A stretch of 64,000 bases of DNA from Paenibacillus flagellatus (GCF_003217775.1 NZ_QJVJ01000008.1:360628-424627); one strand, 5' to 3'. Positions 25,913 through 35,411 are shown, numbered from the stretch's first letter. The notes: generated by a model from the sequence alone, not told the origin. Program-made: numbers and translations.

Positions 25913-27415
25913 TCAACTTCTGCGACGGACTCTTTTGCTGCGAACAACCTTAAGCGGCCGCATCATATCGTAATCTTCGTGCTCTAAAATATGACTGTGC
26001 CAAACGAAATTGCCCGTATACGGTACGAATTTGGCTATAATTTTTGTTACAAATCCCGGGGGAACGCGAACAACGTCTTTATTCCCGCGTTCGTTAGGGG
26101 CTGGAGGAATGGCCGGGCCTGTGTAGCGTATTTTTTTCGTCTTGTTGTAGTAATTCACATCGAATGGTCTTCGGCTAAGGATTTGGAAATGAACCAAGTG
26201 CGTGTGCATAGGATGCGTGTTAGTACCCGGATTAACGAAGTTCCACACCTCGATGGACCCTAGCTTCGGTCGCTGCGTGGCCGGCGCTTCGAAGCCTTTG
26301 CCATTTAGCAGCTGAACCTGCCTTCCATATTGATCGGGGGATGAGTTTAGCTCAATGTACCGTATCCGGCGTGCCTTGGCAGGTGATAGCCGAGGGATCG
26401 ATCTCAATTTGAAGGGTATTCTGCTTTTATCCGGGGAAGTAAGACGATGGGCTACCCGGAATTGCATGATCTTTCCCGTTGTATTCGGATCAGCCTTTGC
26501 TCCTCCCGGAAACGGCGCCCTCGCACTGTTCGTGAGCACAATTTTCTGGCCCTTGTGCCGAGAAAAGTCTATGATTACATCCGCTCGCTCGGCAGGAGCG
26601 AGTATCAGTTCTTTAATCCGCGCCGGTTTACGCAGGAAGCCCTGATCGTTCCCGATTTGAATAAACGATTGACCGGAGCTCAACCGCATTTTATAAAAAC
26701 GCCCGTTGGCTCCGTTTATGATGCGGAACCGGTAATTTCTCGGCTCCACGTTAAGATAAGGCCACACCGTTCCGTTAACCAGATTCGTATTTCCGAAGAA
26801 AAGCGGGACGATCGAAGGGTTTACCCCCCTTACCGGCGGGGTAGTGTTGTTCGGATAAAAGAGCTGCCCATTTTTCTTGAACGACCTGTCCTGAATGAGC
26901 AACGGAATTTCGAACTTTCCTTTGGGCAAGCGGAAAGACGCTTCGCGAGCATCACGCAGTAGATAAGCGCCGGCGAGACCGGCATACAGATTCAAACGGG
27001 TAATTCCGAGCGCATGGTCATGATAAAACAATGTGGCTGCAGATTGCCGGTTCGGATATTCGTACACCCTCTGTTTGAACAACGGTCCGACCCGCCGAAA
27101 ATTGCGGCTAAACCAACAGTACGAACTTGCGGTTCGTCAGGTCCGGCCCCTGGAATCGTTTTGTCTATAGGCAATAGATGCTTGAGCGGCAGCGCGTTTA
27201 TCCATTTGACCCGGACACGGTTGTTTTTGCGGGCGACGATGGTCGGTCCCGGATATCTCCCGTTATATCCCCATACCGTAGTAGGCGGAAGATCCCTATG
27301 CAGCTTTTGCTTAATCTGTTTCATTCTTACTTCGTAGTAACTACTTTTTTTCGGAGATCTTAGGTTTTAAAACCGGCGGAATGGCGAGTGGGGTAACAAA
27401 CTTTTTCAGCGGCAC
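25913..27415 (-). pseudogene. CotA-like multicopper oxidase (bilirubin oxidase/laccase), decayed
   Basis: The reverse strand encodes a nearly complete CotA-type oxidase in three pieces. From GTG 27415: PLKKFVTPLAIPPVLKP, broken by a frameshift in a seven-base A/T run (27345-27351). Then YYEVRMKQIKQKLHRDLPP and on to EPQVRTV (to ~27115), where about 55 bases are missing relative to CotA, including the HLHG copper motif. Then WFSRNFRRVGPLFKQRVYEY and 389 codons to the end. HDHA and HPMHTH are kept, but the last motif is WHSHILEHEDYDMM, with Ser in place of the type 1 copper Cys (CotA Cys492). CotA is the spore-coat laccase of B. subtilis. The gene cannot give an active enzyme. Confidence 0.9.
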
Positions 27416-27716
27416 GCATGACCCTCCTGACCAATAACTTACATTTATTCCAGGGCGCCAGCCTTGAAACACTGGTATAGTTTAATGCCGGTCGGGTAGA
27501 TCGTGATACGTACAAGAGCCCAACAATGTTTCTATTCTTACTGTCAATCTTATCCTAGATATGCGTTTGGGTAATGAAATCGTGCTGAACGGCGGCAGCT
27601 TTGTTGTGCCATAGAGCAGGATAATTGCCGGGGAGGCCGTCGGGATAACCGGCCGAAGCGAATCCGGCAATCCCGATACGTCTCCCCGAAACGTCTCCTA
27701 CATTTGCGCCCCCGCC

Positions 27717-27842
27717 ACTCTTTCACCGAGCCAACGACCATGCCTTTGACAAAATATTTTTTTGCAGGAACGGATATACGAGCAGAATCGGCAGCGCGCC
27801 GATGAAAATTTGTGCGGCCTTGACCGTATTGTTCGAGATGTT
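27717..27842 (-). pseudogene. 3' remnant of a carbohydrate ABC permease
   Basis: On the reverse strand about 40 codons match the C-terminal end of LplC/YtcP-type sugar permeases: ISNNTVKAAQIFIGALPI, then LLVYPFLQK, a one-base shift, and YFVKGMVVGSVKE. The expected stop is also lost. A complete member of the same family ends at 49608 in this window (TVKTSQIFLGALPI, KGIVMGSVKG). The remaining 27416-27716 shows no recognisable gene; with the oxidase pseudogene it forms a zone of decay. Confidence 0.75.
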
Positions 27843-27870
27843 CTAGTCGACTCCCGGCCGATAAAACGAA

Positions 27871-27907
27871 ACAAGCCGGCACCGGCGATGTGCCGGTACC
27901 AGCTTGT
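27871..27907 (-). terminator. Terminator of the CuA-like lipoprotein gene
   Basis: On the reverse strand ACAAGC-TGGTACCGGC pairs with GCCGGTGCCG-GCTTGT around ACATC, followed by TTCGTTTTATC. Confidence 0.7.
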
Positions 27908-27934
27908 CGTATCATGACGCTATGGAATCGAACG

Positions 27935-28303
27935 TTACTCGACGATCAGCTTCGCTTTCATCGTCGCATGGCCGGTGCCGCAAGGCTGGCTGCAAATGAT
28001 GTCGTACGTGCCGGCTTTGTCGAACGTGACGTCCTTCGACTTGTTCGTGCCGACGTCGACGTTAATGCCGTTAATTTTGATCGCGTGCGCGCCTTCCTTG
28101 CTGTCGAGCGTCACTTTCATCGTGTCGCCCTTTTTCACTTTGTATTCTTTTTGGTCGAATTGCCAGTTGGTGGCCGTTATTTTCAATTCGCCGCTAACCG
28201 GTCCGGTCGCCGCGGGAGCGCTCGATTCTTCTTTTTTGCCGCAAGCGGAAATGACGGCCAGTACGGCGACAAGCGCGAGCACATACAGCAACGTTTTTTT
28301 CAT
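27935..28303 (-). CDS. Cupredoxin lipoprotein resembling the CuA domain of cytochrome oxidase subunit II
   Basis: A 122-residue protein with a lipobox ending in Cys21 (LAVISAC), so it is anchored outside the membrane. The mature domain is a cupredoxin fold: ITATNWQFDQKEYKVKKGD, then EGAHAIKING with a candidate His ligand, and ICSQPCGTGHATMKAKLIV, which holds the C-x3-C-x3-H-x2-M spacing of the dinuclear CuA site. The Glu that usually stands between the two Cys (CSELC) is Gln here. Likely a copper-binding electron carrier or copper chaperone; no oxidase genes are nearby. The ATG at 28303 follows GGAGGGGT. Confidence 0.8.
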   Translation of the reverse strand: MKKTLLYVLALVAVLAVISACGKKEESSAPAATGPVSGELKITATNWQFDQKEYKVKKGDTMKVTLDSKEGAHAIKINGINVDVGTNKSKDVTFDKAGTYDIICSQPCGTGHATMKAKLIVE

Positions 28304-28345
28304 AAGAACCCCTCCATACCTCGTTCGTAATGTGGTAACGAGTCC

Positions 28346-28374
28346 ATTATAGCGAACGGAGGCGGGAAAGTCAG
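28346..28374 (-). promoter_or_regulatory. Promoter of the CuA-like lipoprotein gene
   Basis: On the reverse strand CTGACT (28374-28369) and TATAAT (28351-28346) are 17 bases apart, 43 bases upstream of the start codon. Confidence 0.7.
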
Positions 28375-28440
28375 TGACAGACCGGTGAACCTTGGTGAAC
28401 AAGCGATGGCGGTTTTCGGAAAGCGGGCGGACGCCAAAAG

Positions 28441-28465
28441 GACGGACCGCTTCAAGCGGACCGTC
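28441..28465 (-). terminator. Terminator of the holin-family gene
   Basis: GACGGACCGCTT and AAGCGGACCGTC form a near-perfect stem with a one-base loop region; on the reverse strand it is followed by CTTTTGGCG. Confidence 0.6.
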
Positions 28466-28490
28466 CCCGGCGCTGCGCTCGATCGGTTCG

Positions 28491-28856
28491 TTAACGGGCT
28501 TCTTCCCGGCTGCGCCCCGCATCGAACGGGGTGCTGACCGGTATGAACAAGTCGATAATCCCGATAACAAGCGCCGCCAAAATTGCACCGACTACCGTTA
28601 CATATACGCCGCCAACGACGAATTGGGCCAACCAGATGACCGCCGCGCTCGCCAAGAAGCCGACGATGCCGCGACCGAACGGAGTAATTCGTTTGCCGAA
28701 AATCCCTTCCACGATCCAACCTAGCAGGGCGATCACCAAGGCCAGGAACAACGCGCTCCAGAAGCCCCCCACGGCGAAATTCGGTACGACCCAGCCGACG
28801 AACATCAGCACGAGGGCCGACACGATAAAGCGGATCACATGTCCAAGAAATCGCAC
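28491..28856 (-). CDS. Small membrane protein, phage holin 4 family
   Basis: A 121-residue protein with four hydrophobic helices, beginning MRFLGHVIRFIVSALVLMFV. The phrases VPNFAVGGFWSALFLALVIAL and ITPFGRGIVGFLASAAVIWL are typical of the Phage_holin_4 superfamily (YvlD-like proteins), chromosomal membrane proteins with no shown link to phage. A short charged tail (FDAGRSREEAR) ends it. The start has AGGAGG upstream. It is divergent from mutS2 with about 290 bases between. Function unknown. Confidence 0.78.
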   Translation of the reverse strand: MRFLGHVIRFIVSALVLMFVGWVVPNFAVGGFWSALFLALVIALLGWIVEGIFGKRITPFGRGIVGFLASAAVIWLAQFVVGGVYVTVVGAILAALVIGIIDLFIPVSTPFDAGRSREEAR

Positions 28857-29147
28857 TGTACGCTACCTCCTTTGGTATGGTCGCGAACCCGGCGGTTCGC
28901 GGGAACGTCATCGCTGCATTCCGGTCGTATGGGCGACAGTATCGGTGCACCCCTTATTTTTTCCACGAAGCCGAAACCTATGTAACCAATATATGGCCTG
29001 TCGAACCGTCAGGGGAATTCCGGTTTAATCGTTCCTTCATTAGCTAATCCCCCGGGGTTCGGATATAATAGAAGGCAAACGCCGCAAGTTCCGATACGTG
29101 TCGATATAGATTCCGTTTGCTGCGGATGGAAGGAGTTTGACCCCGTT

Positions 29148-31511
29148 TTGAACCCGAAAGTACTGCATACGCTTGAATACGATAAAGTCCGCAACCGCCT
29201 CGCCGAACACGCCGCCACCTCGCTCGGGAAAGCGCGCATCGAGGCGCTGCAGCCGAGTCCCGACTTCGAGGAAGTGAAACGGCTGCTTCGGGCGACGGAC
29301 GAGGCCGTCAAGGTGGACCGGCTGAAGGGCGGGGCGCCGTTCGGCGGCATTCGCGACATCCGGGCGGCTCTGCACCGGGCGCGCATCGGCGGCACGCTGA
29401 ACGCGGCCGAGCTGCTCGACATCGCCAACACGATCGCCGGCGGACGCAAGCTGAAGCGGTTTTTGCTGGCGCTTCACGAGAGCGAGCCGATTCCGTCGCT
29501 CGCCGAGACGGCGGAGCCGGTCAGCGAGAACCGCATCGTCGAAGAAAAGATCAAATCGTGCGTCGATGATCAGGCGGACATTCTGGACAGCGCCAGTCCC
29601 GAGCTGAGCCGCATCCGGCACGAGCTGCGGACGAGCGAATCGCGGGCGAGAGAGAAGCTCGAACAGATGATCCGCACGCCGTCGATTCAAAAAATGCTGC
29701 AGGACGCCCTCATCACGATTCGCGGCGACCGGTACGTCATCCCGGTCAAGCAGGAGTACCGCGCCAGCTTCGGCGGCATGGTCCACGACCAATCTGCATC
29801 GGGGGCGACGCTGTTCATCGAGCCGGAGGCGGTCGTGACGCTCAACAACAAGCTTCGCGAGCTGAAGCTGAAGGAAGAGCGGGAGATCGAGAAAATTTTG
29901 ATCATGCTCACCGGCTACGTCGCCGAAGCCGCCGACGAGCTCGCCGTTTCCGTCGAGGCGCTGGGCGAGCTCGATTTCATTTTCGCTAAAGCGGGGCTTG
30001 CCCGCGAGCAGAAGGCGACGCTGCCGATCATGAACGACCGCGGCTTTCTGAAGATCAAGAAAGGCCGCCATCCGCTACTGAGCCGCGAGGCGGTCGTGCC
30101 GCTCGACGTGGAGCTGGGCAACCAGTTCGCGACGATTATCGTCACGGGACCGAACACGGGCGGCAAGACGGTGTCGCTCAAGACGATCGGGCTGCTCAGC
30201 CTGATGGCGATGTCCGGCCTGTTCATCCCGGCCGAGGACGGCAGCCAGCTGTGCGTGTTCGACGCCATTTACGCCGACATCGGCGACGAGCAGAGCATCG
30301 AGCAAAACTTGAGTACGTTTTCCAGCCATTTGACCAATATTATTTCCATTCTGAAAGGAATGACTCCGAAAAGTCTCGTCCTGCTCGACGAGCTCGGCGC
30401 CGGCACCGATCCGTCGGAAGGCTCCGCGCTCGCCATCGCGATCTTGGAGTACATTCACCGGATCGGCAGCCGCGTCGTGGCGACGACCCACTACAGCGAG
30501 CTGAAGGCGTACGCCTTCGAGCGGAAGGGCGTCATCAACGCGAGCATGGAGTTCAACGTGCAGACGCTGAGCCCGACGTACCGGCTGCTCGTCGGCGTGC
30601 CGGGGCGAAGCAACGCGTTCGCGATCGCCGAACGGCTCGGCCTGCCCCGGCCGATTCTCGAGATGGCGCGCGGGCACGTCGACGAGGACGACCGCCGCGT
30701 CGAGTCGATGATCGCCTCGCTCGAGACGAACCGGGCGGCGGCCGAAGCCGAACGGTTGAGCGCGGAGAAGCTGCGGGCGGAGGTCGAGCGGCTGCGCGCC
30801 CAGCTCGAGGACGAGCGCGAGAAGCTCCGCGAGCAGCGCGACAAGCTGATGGCGAAAGCCGAGAGCGAGGCGCGGGAAGCGGTGGCGAAGGCGCGCCAGG
30901 AGGCCGACGAGGTGATCCGCGAGCTGCGGCGGCTGGCGCTCGAGGAGCGCGGCGCCGTCAAGGAGCATAAGCTGATCGAGGCGAAGCGCCGGCTCGATCA
31001 GGCGGTGCCCGAGCTGCGGGACAAGCGCGACGTGCCGAAGGCGAAGAAGAAGCCGGACGCGGTCGAGGTCGGCGACGAGGTGCGCGTCGTGTCGCTCGGA
31101 CAAAAGGGGCACGTCGTGGAGGCGGGGAGCGGCGGCGAGCTGACGGTGCAGCTCGGCATCATGAAGATGAAGGTGAACAAGTCCGACGTCGAGCTGATCA
31201 AGTCCGCGCCCGCCAAGCCGGTACAGCCGGCAGCCGCCGCCAGCGTGAAGCGGAGCCGGGACGAGAACGTCCGGACCGAGCTCGATTTGCGCGGCAGCAA
31301 TTTGGAGGAAGCGATTATCGAGACGGACCGGTTTTTGGACGAGAGCTTCCTGAACGGCTTCGGGCAGGTGTACATCATCCACGGCAAAGGAACCGGCGTT
31401 CTGCGCGCCGGCTTGCAGGACTATTTCCGCCGCCACAAGCACGTGAAGAGCTTCCGACTCGGCAATTACGGCGAAGGCGGCGCGGGAGTCACCGTCGTCG
31501 AGCTGAAGTAA
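29148..31511 (+). CDS. mutS2: Endonuclease MutS2
   Basis: A 787-residue MutS2. The core/lever part runs from the start to ~residue 320; the ATPase has Walker A GPNTGGKTVSLKT (~334) and Walker B LVLLDELGAGTDPSEGSALA (~409), with VATTHYSELKAYAF. A coiled-coil segment (~510-630) is followed by a KOW-like patch and a C-terminal Smr nuclease domain (~705-787) with LDLRGSNLEEA and YIIHGKGTGVLR. MutS2 acts on branched DNA and also rescues collided ribosomes in Bacillus. The start is TTG at 29148 behind AAGGAG, which gives the family start MNPKVLHTLEYDKV. A TATAAT at 29064-29069 may be its -10. Confidence 0.97.
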   Translation: MNPKVLHTLEYDKVRNRLAEHAATSLGKARIEALQPSPDFEEVKRLLRATDEAVKVDRLKGGAPFGGIRDIRAALHRARIGGTLNAAELLDIANTIAGGRKLKRFLLALHESEPIPSLAETAEPVSENRIVEEKIKSCVDDQADILDSASPELSRIRHELRTSESRAREKLEQMIRTPSIQKMLQDALITIRGDRYVIPVKQEYRASFGGMVHDQSASGATLFIEPEAVVTLNNKLRELKLKEEREIEKILIMLTGYVAEAADELAVSVEALGELDFIFAKAGLAREQKATLPIMNDRGFLKIKKGRHPLLSREAVVPLDVELGNQFATIIVTGPNTGGKTVSLKTIGLLSLMAMSGLFIPAEDGSQLCVFDAIYADIGDEQSIEQNLSTFSSHLTNIISILKGMTPKSLVLLDELGAGTDPSEGSALAIAILEYIHRIGSRVVATTHYSELKAYAFERKGVINASMEFNVQTLSPTYRLLVGVPGRSNAFAIAERLGLPRPILEMARGHVDEDDRRVESMIASLETNRAAAEAERLSAEKLRAEVERLRAQLEDEREKLREQRDKLMAKAESEAREAVAKARQEADEVIRELRRLALEERGAVKEHKLIEAKRRLDQAVPELRDKRDVPKAKKKPDAVEVGDEVRVVSLGQKGHVVEAGSGGELTVQLGIMKMKVNKSDVELIKSAPAKPVQPAAAASVKRSRDENVRTELDLRGSNLEEAIIETDRFLDESFLNGFGQVYIIHGKGTGVLRAGLQDYFRRHKHVKSFRLGNYGEGGAGVTVVELK

Positions 31512-31539
31512 AGGGACGGCCGTTGGCCGATAAATGAGG

Positions 31540-31573
31540 AACCCGAGACGCGAGAAGCGTTTCGGGTTTTTTT
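31540..31573 (+). terminator. Terminator after mutS2
   Basis: ACCCGA-G-ACGC pairs with GCGT-T-TCGGGT around a short loop, followed by seven T. Confidence 0.85.
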
Positions 31574-31733
31574 GTTACAACGCCTCATAATGCAACAAAA
31601 TAATTATTATTTTTTGACGGATTTTGTAGATTCTATCGATAAAAACGTCAAAAACCGATTTACGAACGGGCCAGTTTGCTGTAACGTAGGAGAGAGAGGA
31701 CGGCGGGTAAGTCGACGGATTGGGGGAACGCTT

Positions 31734-33173
31734 ATGTTATGGGCGGGACTGGATATCGGAACCACCTCCGTCAGCATCGTGCTGACGGACGCCGCTACGG
31801 GCGTCGAGGCGTACGCCGCCTCCAGGCCGAACCGCTCCTGGATTCCGGGAACGCGGGAAGATGAGCGGCTGCAGGATCCCGAGCGGATTTGGCGGACGGT
31901 CGAGGACGTCCTTCGCGACATCGGGGCGTACCGGCCGGCAATCGCCGGCGTCGGGGGAACCGGCCAAATGCATGGCATCGTTTACGTGAACCGGGGCGGG
32001 CGGCATGCGAGCCCTCTCTATACGTGGCAGGACCGCCGCGGCGACCGGCAGCGGTTCCCGGCCGGAAACGCTGCGGCCAGCCGTAGCGGAGGCGGCGGCC
32101 GGACTTATGCGGAGTGGCTGTCGGAGGCGACGTCCTCCCGGCTCGCCGCGGGCTACGGTCTCGTCACCCACGCGTGGAATGCGGCGAACGGCGCCCTTCC
32201 CGACGAGCCTTGCACGATGTGCACGATCGGCGACTACGTCGCGATGCGCCTTGCCGGCCGCACCGAGCCGATCATCGACGCGACGAACGCGGCCAGCCTC
32301 GGCGGCTTCGACCTCGAGCGCGGCCGCTTCGATCCGGCCGCGGCGGAGTCGGCCGGTGCACCGCCCGGGGCGCTGCCGGCGGTCGTGCCGTCGAACGCGC
32401 CGGTCGGGCGGACCGAGGACGGCATCCCGGTCTACAACGCCATAGGCGATAATCAGGCGAGCTTCCTCGGCGCGGTCCATTCCGTCAGTCGCTCCGTGCT
32501 CGTCAACGTCGGCACCGGTTCGCAAGTGTCCGCTTACGCCGGAACGTACGGCCGTGCCGAAGGGCTGGAGCTGCGCCCGTTTCCCGGCGGCGGCTACCTG
32601 TGGGTCGGCGCCTCGATTAACGGGGGCAAAGCGTACGCGCTGCTGGAATCGTTTTTCCGCGACGTCGTGCGCGAGATGACCGGCGCCGAGCCGTCCGGCG
32701 ACCTGTACGAAGCGATGAACCGGCTGGCGGAGCGGGATGCGGGCGGCCGCCGCGGAACCGGAACGGAAGCGCCGCCGCTCATCCGGACGACGCTGCTCGG
32801 CACGCGCGAGGAGCCGGGACTTACGGGCGCGATCGACCTGTTGACCGAGCGCAATTTCACGGCGTCGCATCTGGTCCGCGGGTTTTTGGAGGGCATGGCG
32901 CGCGAGCTGCTCGCGTATTACGACCGGTTTCCCGAGGACGTGAAGCGCGGAAGCGCCTCCCTCGTCGGAGCCGGCAACGGCCTTCGCGGCAATCCGGGGC
33001 TTCGGCGGTCGGTATCGGAGGCGTTCGGCCTGCCGCTCCGGATCGCCCCGCGCGAAGAAGAAGCGGCCTACGGCGCCGCCCTGCACGCCGCCGTCTCGCA
33101 CGGCGCCTTCGCCTCCTACGAGGAGGCGGTGCGGGCTTGGTATGCGGAAGAAGACGTCGACATGCGGCGATAA
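31734..33173 (+). CDS. FGGY-family sugar kinase, sedoheptulokinase-like
   Basis: A 479-residue carbohydrate kinase with the N-terminal ATPase phosphate loop WAGLDIGTTSVSIVL, substrate-site GVGGTGQMHGIVYVN (~residues 77-90), the inter-domain YNAIGDNQASFLGAV (~240) and NVGTGSQVSAYAG (~262), and the C-terminal VGAGNGLRGNPGLRR (~410). The pattern fits sedoheptulokinase and its relatives better than xylulokinase or glycerol kinase. The frame is open upstream to 31572, but the ATG at 31734 gives the true FGGY start. The region 31574-31733 is A/T-rich and probably holds the promoter. The GH36-like gene starts 19 bases downstream. Confidence 0.82.
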   Translation: MLWAGLDIGTTSVSIVLTDAATGVEAYAASRPNRSWIPGTREDERLQDPERIWRTVEDVLRDIGAYRPAIAGVGGTGQMHGIVYVNRGGRHASPLYTWQDRRGDRQRFPAGNAAASRSGGGGRTYAEWLSEATSSRLAAGYGLVTHAWNAANGALPDEPCTMCTIGDYVAMRLAGRTEPIIDATNAASLGGFDLERGRFDPAAAESAGAPPGALPAVVPSNAPVGRTEDGIPVYNAIGDNQASFLGAVHSVSRSVLVNVGTGSQVSAYAGTYGRAEGLELRPFPGGGYLWVGASINGGKAYALLESFFRDVVREMTGAEPSGDLYEAMNRLAERDAGGRRGTGTEAPPLIRTTLLGTREEPGLTGAIDLLTERNFTASHLVRGFLEGMARELLAYYDRFPEDVKRGSASLVGAGNGLRGNPGLRRSVSEAFGLPLRIAPREEEAAYGAALHAAVSHGAFASYEEAVRAWYAEEDVDMRR

Positions 33174-33192
33174 CCTTGACAAGGAGGACATC

Positions 33193-35325
33193 ATGTTTCG
33201 ATTGAACGCATCGAACGGGAGCTTCTCGATTCAATACGACGGGCATGCGGCGGTGGAAGGGCTTGACGTGTTCGTCCGTCTCCGCGACGAGGACGAAATC
33301 CGGCTGATCCGGACGGAGGAGGGGGCCAGGAACGGGGACGGGGATGCGCTCCGTTTCGCCGACGAGGAAGGGAACATTCGCGTCGACGTCCGGTTCGACG
33401 TGCGGGAACAGGGCGTCCTGATGTACGTCGACGGAACGGTCGACAACGCGTCTCCGTTCGGACGCCAGCGGACGTTCGCCCCGACGGACGGCATCGTCGT
33501 GCGGTTCGCCGCCTTGCCGGGACTGACCGGGTTGATGGCGAACTACCAGCACAAGGACTGGTGGACGCGCCCGTACTTCCGGCCGGACCTTCGCACGCTG
33601 CCGGGGAAGACGCTGTCGCTGCTCTGGCGTACGGAGCGGACGTACGGCCACCTGCTCCCGGTGACCGGCGAGCGGCTGCGGGCCGATCTGGAGGGCGGCG
33701 AGCCGGGGCTCAACGTCCGCCTCTCCGCCTATCAAGGCGGCTTCGGCCGTTACGAGACGCTGGCGCTCGTCCTGACGGCGGACGAATCGCCGTTCGAATT
33801 GCCGGAGCGCGGCCTCCGGCTCGCCGGCGAGACGGGCCGCGTCACAGTCCGGCCGCGTGCCGACAAGGCGTATCCCGCCATGCTGGACGGGCTCGGCTGG
33901 TGCAGCTGGGACGCCTTCTACCATGACGTCAGCGCGGAAGGGCTCGACGCCAAGCTGGCGGAGCTGCACGGCATGGGGCTGCCGATCCGCTGGGTTATGA
34001 TCGACGACGGCTGGTCGGACGTCAAGGACCGCAAGCTGCGTTCGTTCGATGCGGAGCCTTCCAAGTTCCCGAACGGCCTGGGCGCGTCCGTCCGTTCGTT
34101 GAAGGAGCGGTACGGCGTCCGGCACGTCGGCGTCTGGCATACGATCGCGGGGTATTGGGGCGGCATCGATCCGACGGGCGAGCTGTTCGCCCAAGTGCGC
34201 GGGTCGCTGCACGAAGCGAACGGCGGAGCGTGGATCCCGGCGCCGGACGCGGCGGTCGGCTTCGGCTTCTGGAACGCCTGGCACGATTATTTGCGCCGGC
34301 AAGGCGTCGACTTCGTCAAGGTGGACAGCCAAAGCGCGGTGCTCAACTTCCTGCGCGACCAGAAGGCGATCGGAGCCGCGGCCAAGGCGATGCACACGTC
34401 GCTCGAGGCGTCGGTCGCTCTCCGGTTCGACGGCTGCGTCATCAACTGCATGGGGATGGCGGGCGAAAACGTATGGAACCGGCCGGCGTCGTCGCTTTCC
34501 CGCAACAGCGACGACTTCGTGCCGAACGAGCCGCACGGCTTCCGCGAGCACGCGCTGCAAAACGCGTACAACTCGTTTTACCACGGCGCCTTTTATTGGG
34601 GCGATTGGGACATGTATTGGACCGATCATCACGAGGGCCGTTCGAACATGGTGCTGCGCGCGGTCAGCGGGGGCCCGGTCTACGTCAGCGACAAAATGGG
34701 GGGCACCGATCCGTCCAACCTATGGCCGATCGTCTACCGCGACGGTTCGATCGTCCGCTGCGACGAGCCGGGACGCCCGGGTGCGGACTGCTTGACGGTC
34801 GATCCTTCGGCGGAGCCGATTCCGCTCAAAGTATGGAGCCGGTCGAACGGAACCGGCGTGCTGGCGCTGTTCCATGTGTACGACGGCGATCAAGCGGCGG
34901 AAGGAACGGTATCCGCGGCCGACATTCCGGGGCTCGAGACGGAGACGGTGCTTGTCTGGAACTATTTCGCGGGCGAAGCGACGAAGCTTGCTCCGGGCGA
35001 ACGGCTCCCGGTCCAGCTCGAACCGAAGGGAACGGCGCTGTACAGCCTCGTCCCGCTGCGTCACGAGCTCGAGCCGATCGGCTTGATCGGCAAGCTGGTG
35101 CCGGCCCACGGCGTGGAGCGCATCCGCCGGGAAGCCGACCGCGTCTTCGTCCGGTTGAAGGAGGGCGGGCTGTTCGCCTTCGTATCGGAGCGGGAGCCGG
35201 CAAGGGCGCTCTCGAACGGCCGGCCGGTCGGCATGACGGCCGACAGCGGTCGGGCCGGCGTCTATACGATGGACTGCGGCGATGCGGAAGGGCCGGTCGA
35301 CGTGGAGATCGTGCTGCGGGCGTAG
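33193..35325 (+). CDS. GH36 alpha-galactosidase / raffinose synthase family enzyme
   Basis: A 710-residue protein. An N-terminal beta-sandwich (~1-220) precedes a TIM barrel with GWCSWDAFYHDVSAEGL (~235) and IRWVMIDDGWSD (~268). The nucleophile is Asp378 in DFVKVDSQS, and the likely acid/base is at RNSDDF (~440); YWGDWDMYWTDH follows. A small C-terminal beta domain completes it. This is the raffinose synthase / seed imbibition (Sip1) branch of GH36, whose bacterial members hydrolyse or transfer alpha-galactosyl groups. No signal peptide, so it works in the cytoplasm. ATG 33193 follows AAGGAGG. Co-transcribed with the FGGY kinase. Confidence 0.88.
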   Translation: MFRLNASNGSFSIQYDGHAAVEGLDVFVRLRDEDEIRLIRTEEGARNGDGDALRFADEEGNIRVDVRFDVREQGVLMYVDGTVDNASPFGRQRTFAPTDGIVVRFAALPGLTGLMANYQHKDWWTRPYFRPDLRTLPGKTLSLLWRTERTYGHLLPVTGERLRADLEGGEPGLNVRLSAYQGGFGRYETLALVLTADESPFELPERGLRLAGETGRVTVRPRADKAYPAMLDGLGWCSWDAFYHDVSAEGLDAKLAELHGMGLPIRWVMIDDGWSDVKDRKLRSFDAEPSKFPNGLGASVRSLKERYGVRHVGVWHTIAGYWGGIDPTGELFAQVRGSLHEANGGAWIPAPDAAVGFGFWNAWHDYLRRQGVDFVKVDSQSAVLNFLRDQKAIGAAAKAMHTSLEASVALRFDGCVINCMGMAGENVWNRPASSLSRNSDDFVPNEPHGFREHALQNAYNSFYHGAFYWGDWDMYWTDHHEGRSNMVLRAVSGGPVYVSDKMGGTDPSNLWPIVYRDGSIVRCDEPGRPGADCLTVDPSAEPIPLKVWSRSNGTGVLALFHVYDGDQAAEGTVSAADIPGLETETVLVWNYFAGEATKLAPGERLPVQLEPKGTALYSLVPLRHELEPIGLIGKLVPAHGVERIRREADRVFVRLKEGGLFAFVSEREPARALSNGRPVGMTADSGRAGVYTMDCGDAEGPVDVEIVLRA

Positions 35326-35411
35326 CGTGAGCCAGGGCGGGCCATCGATCGGGACTCGACCTCGAATGGAACGGCGAGCGGATCGCTCCACGTAGAAGCG
35401 AAACGATCGTG

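Noticed and set aside
28491..28856. Prophage, suggested by the holin-family gene
   Set aside because: No other phage gene is near; chromosomal proteins of this family are common in Bacillales.
31572..31733. N-terminal extension of the FGGY kinase to 31572
   Set aside because: The extra 54 codons have no kinase similarity and begin in the mutS2 terminator; the ATG at 31734 starts the conserved phosphate loop region.
32857..34632. A 591-codon reverse frame opposite the GH36 gene
   Set aside because: It is a shadow of a well-conserved glycoside hydrolase.
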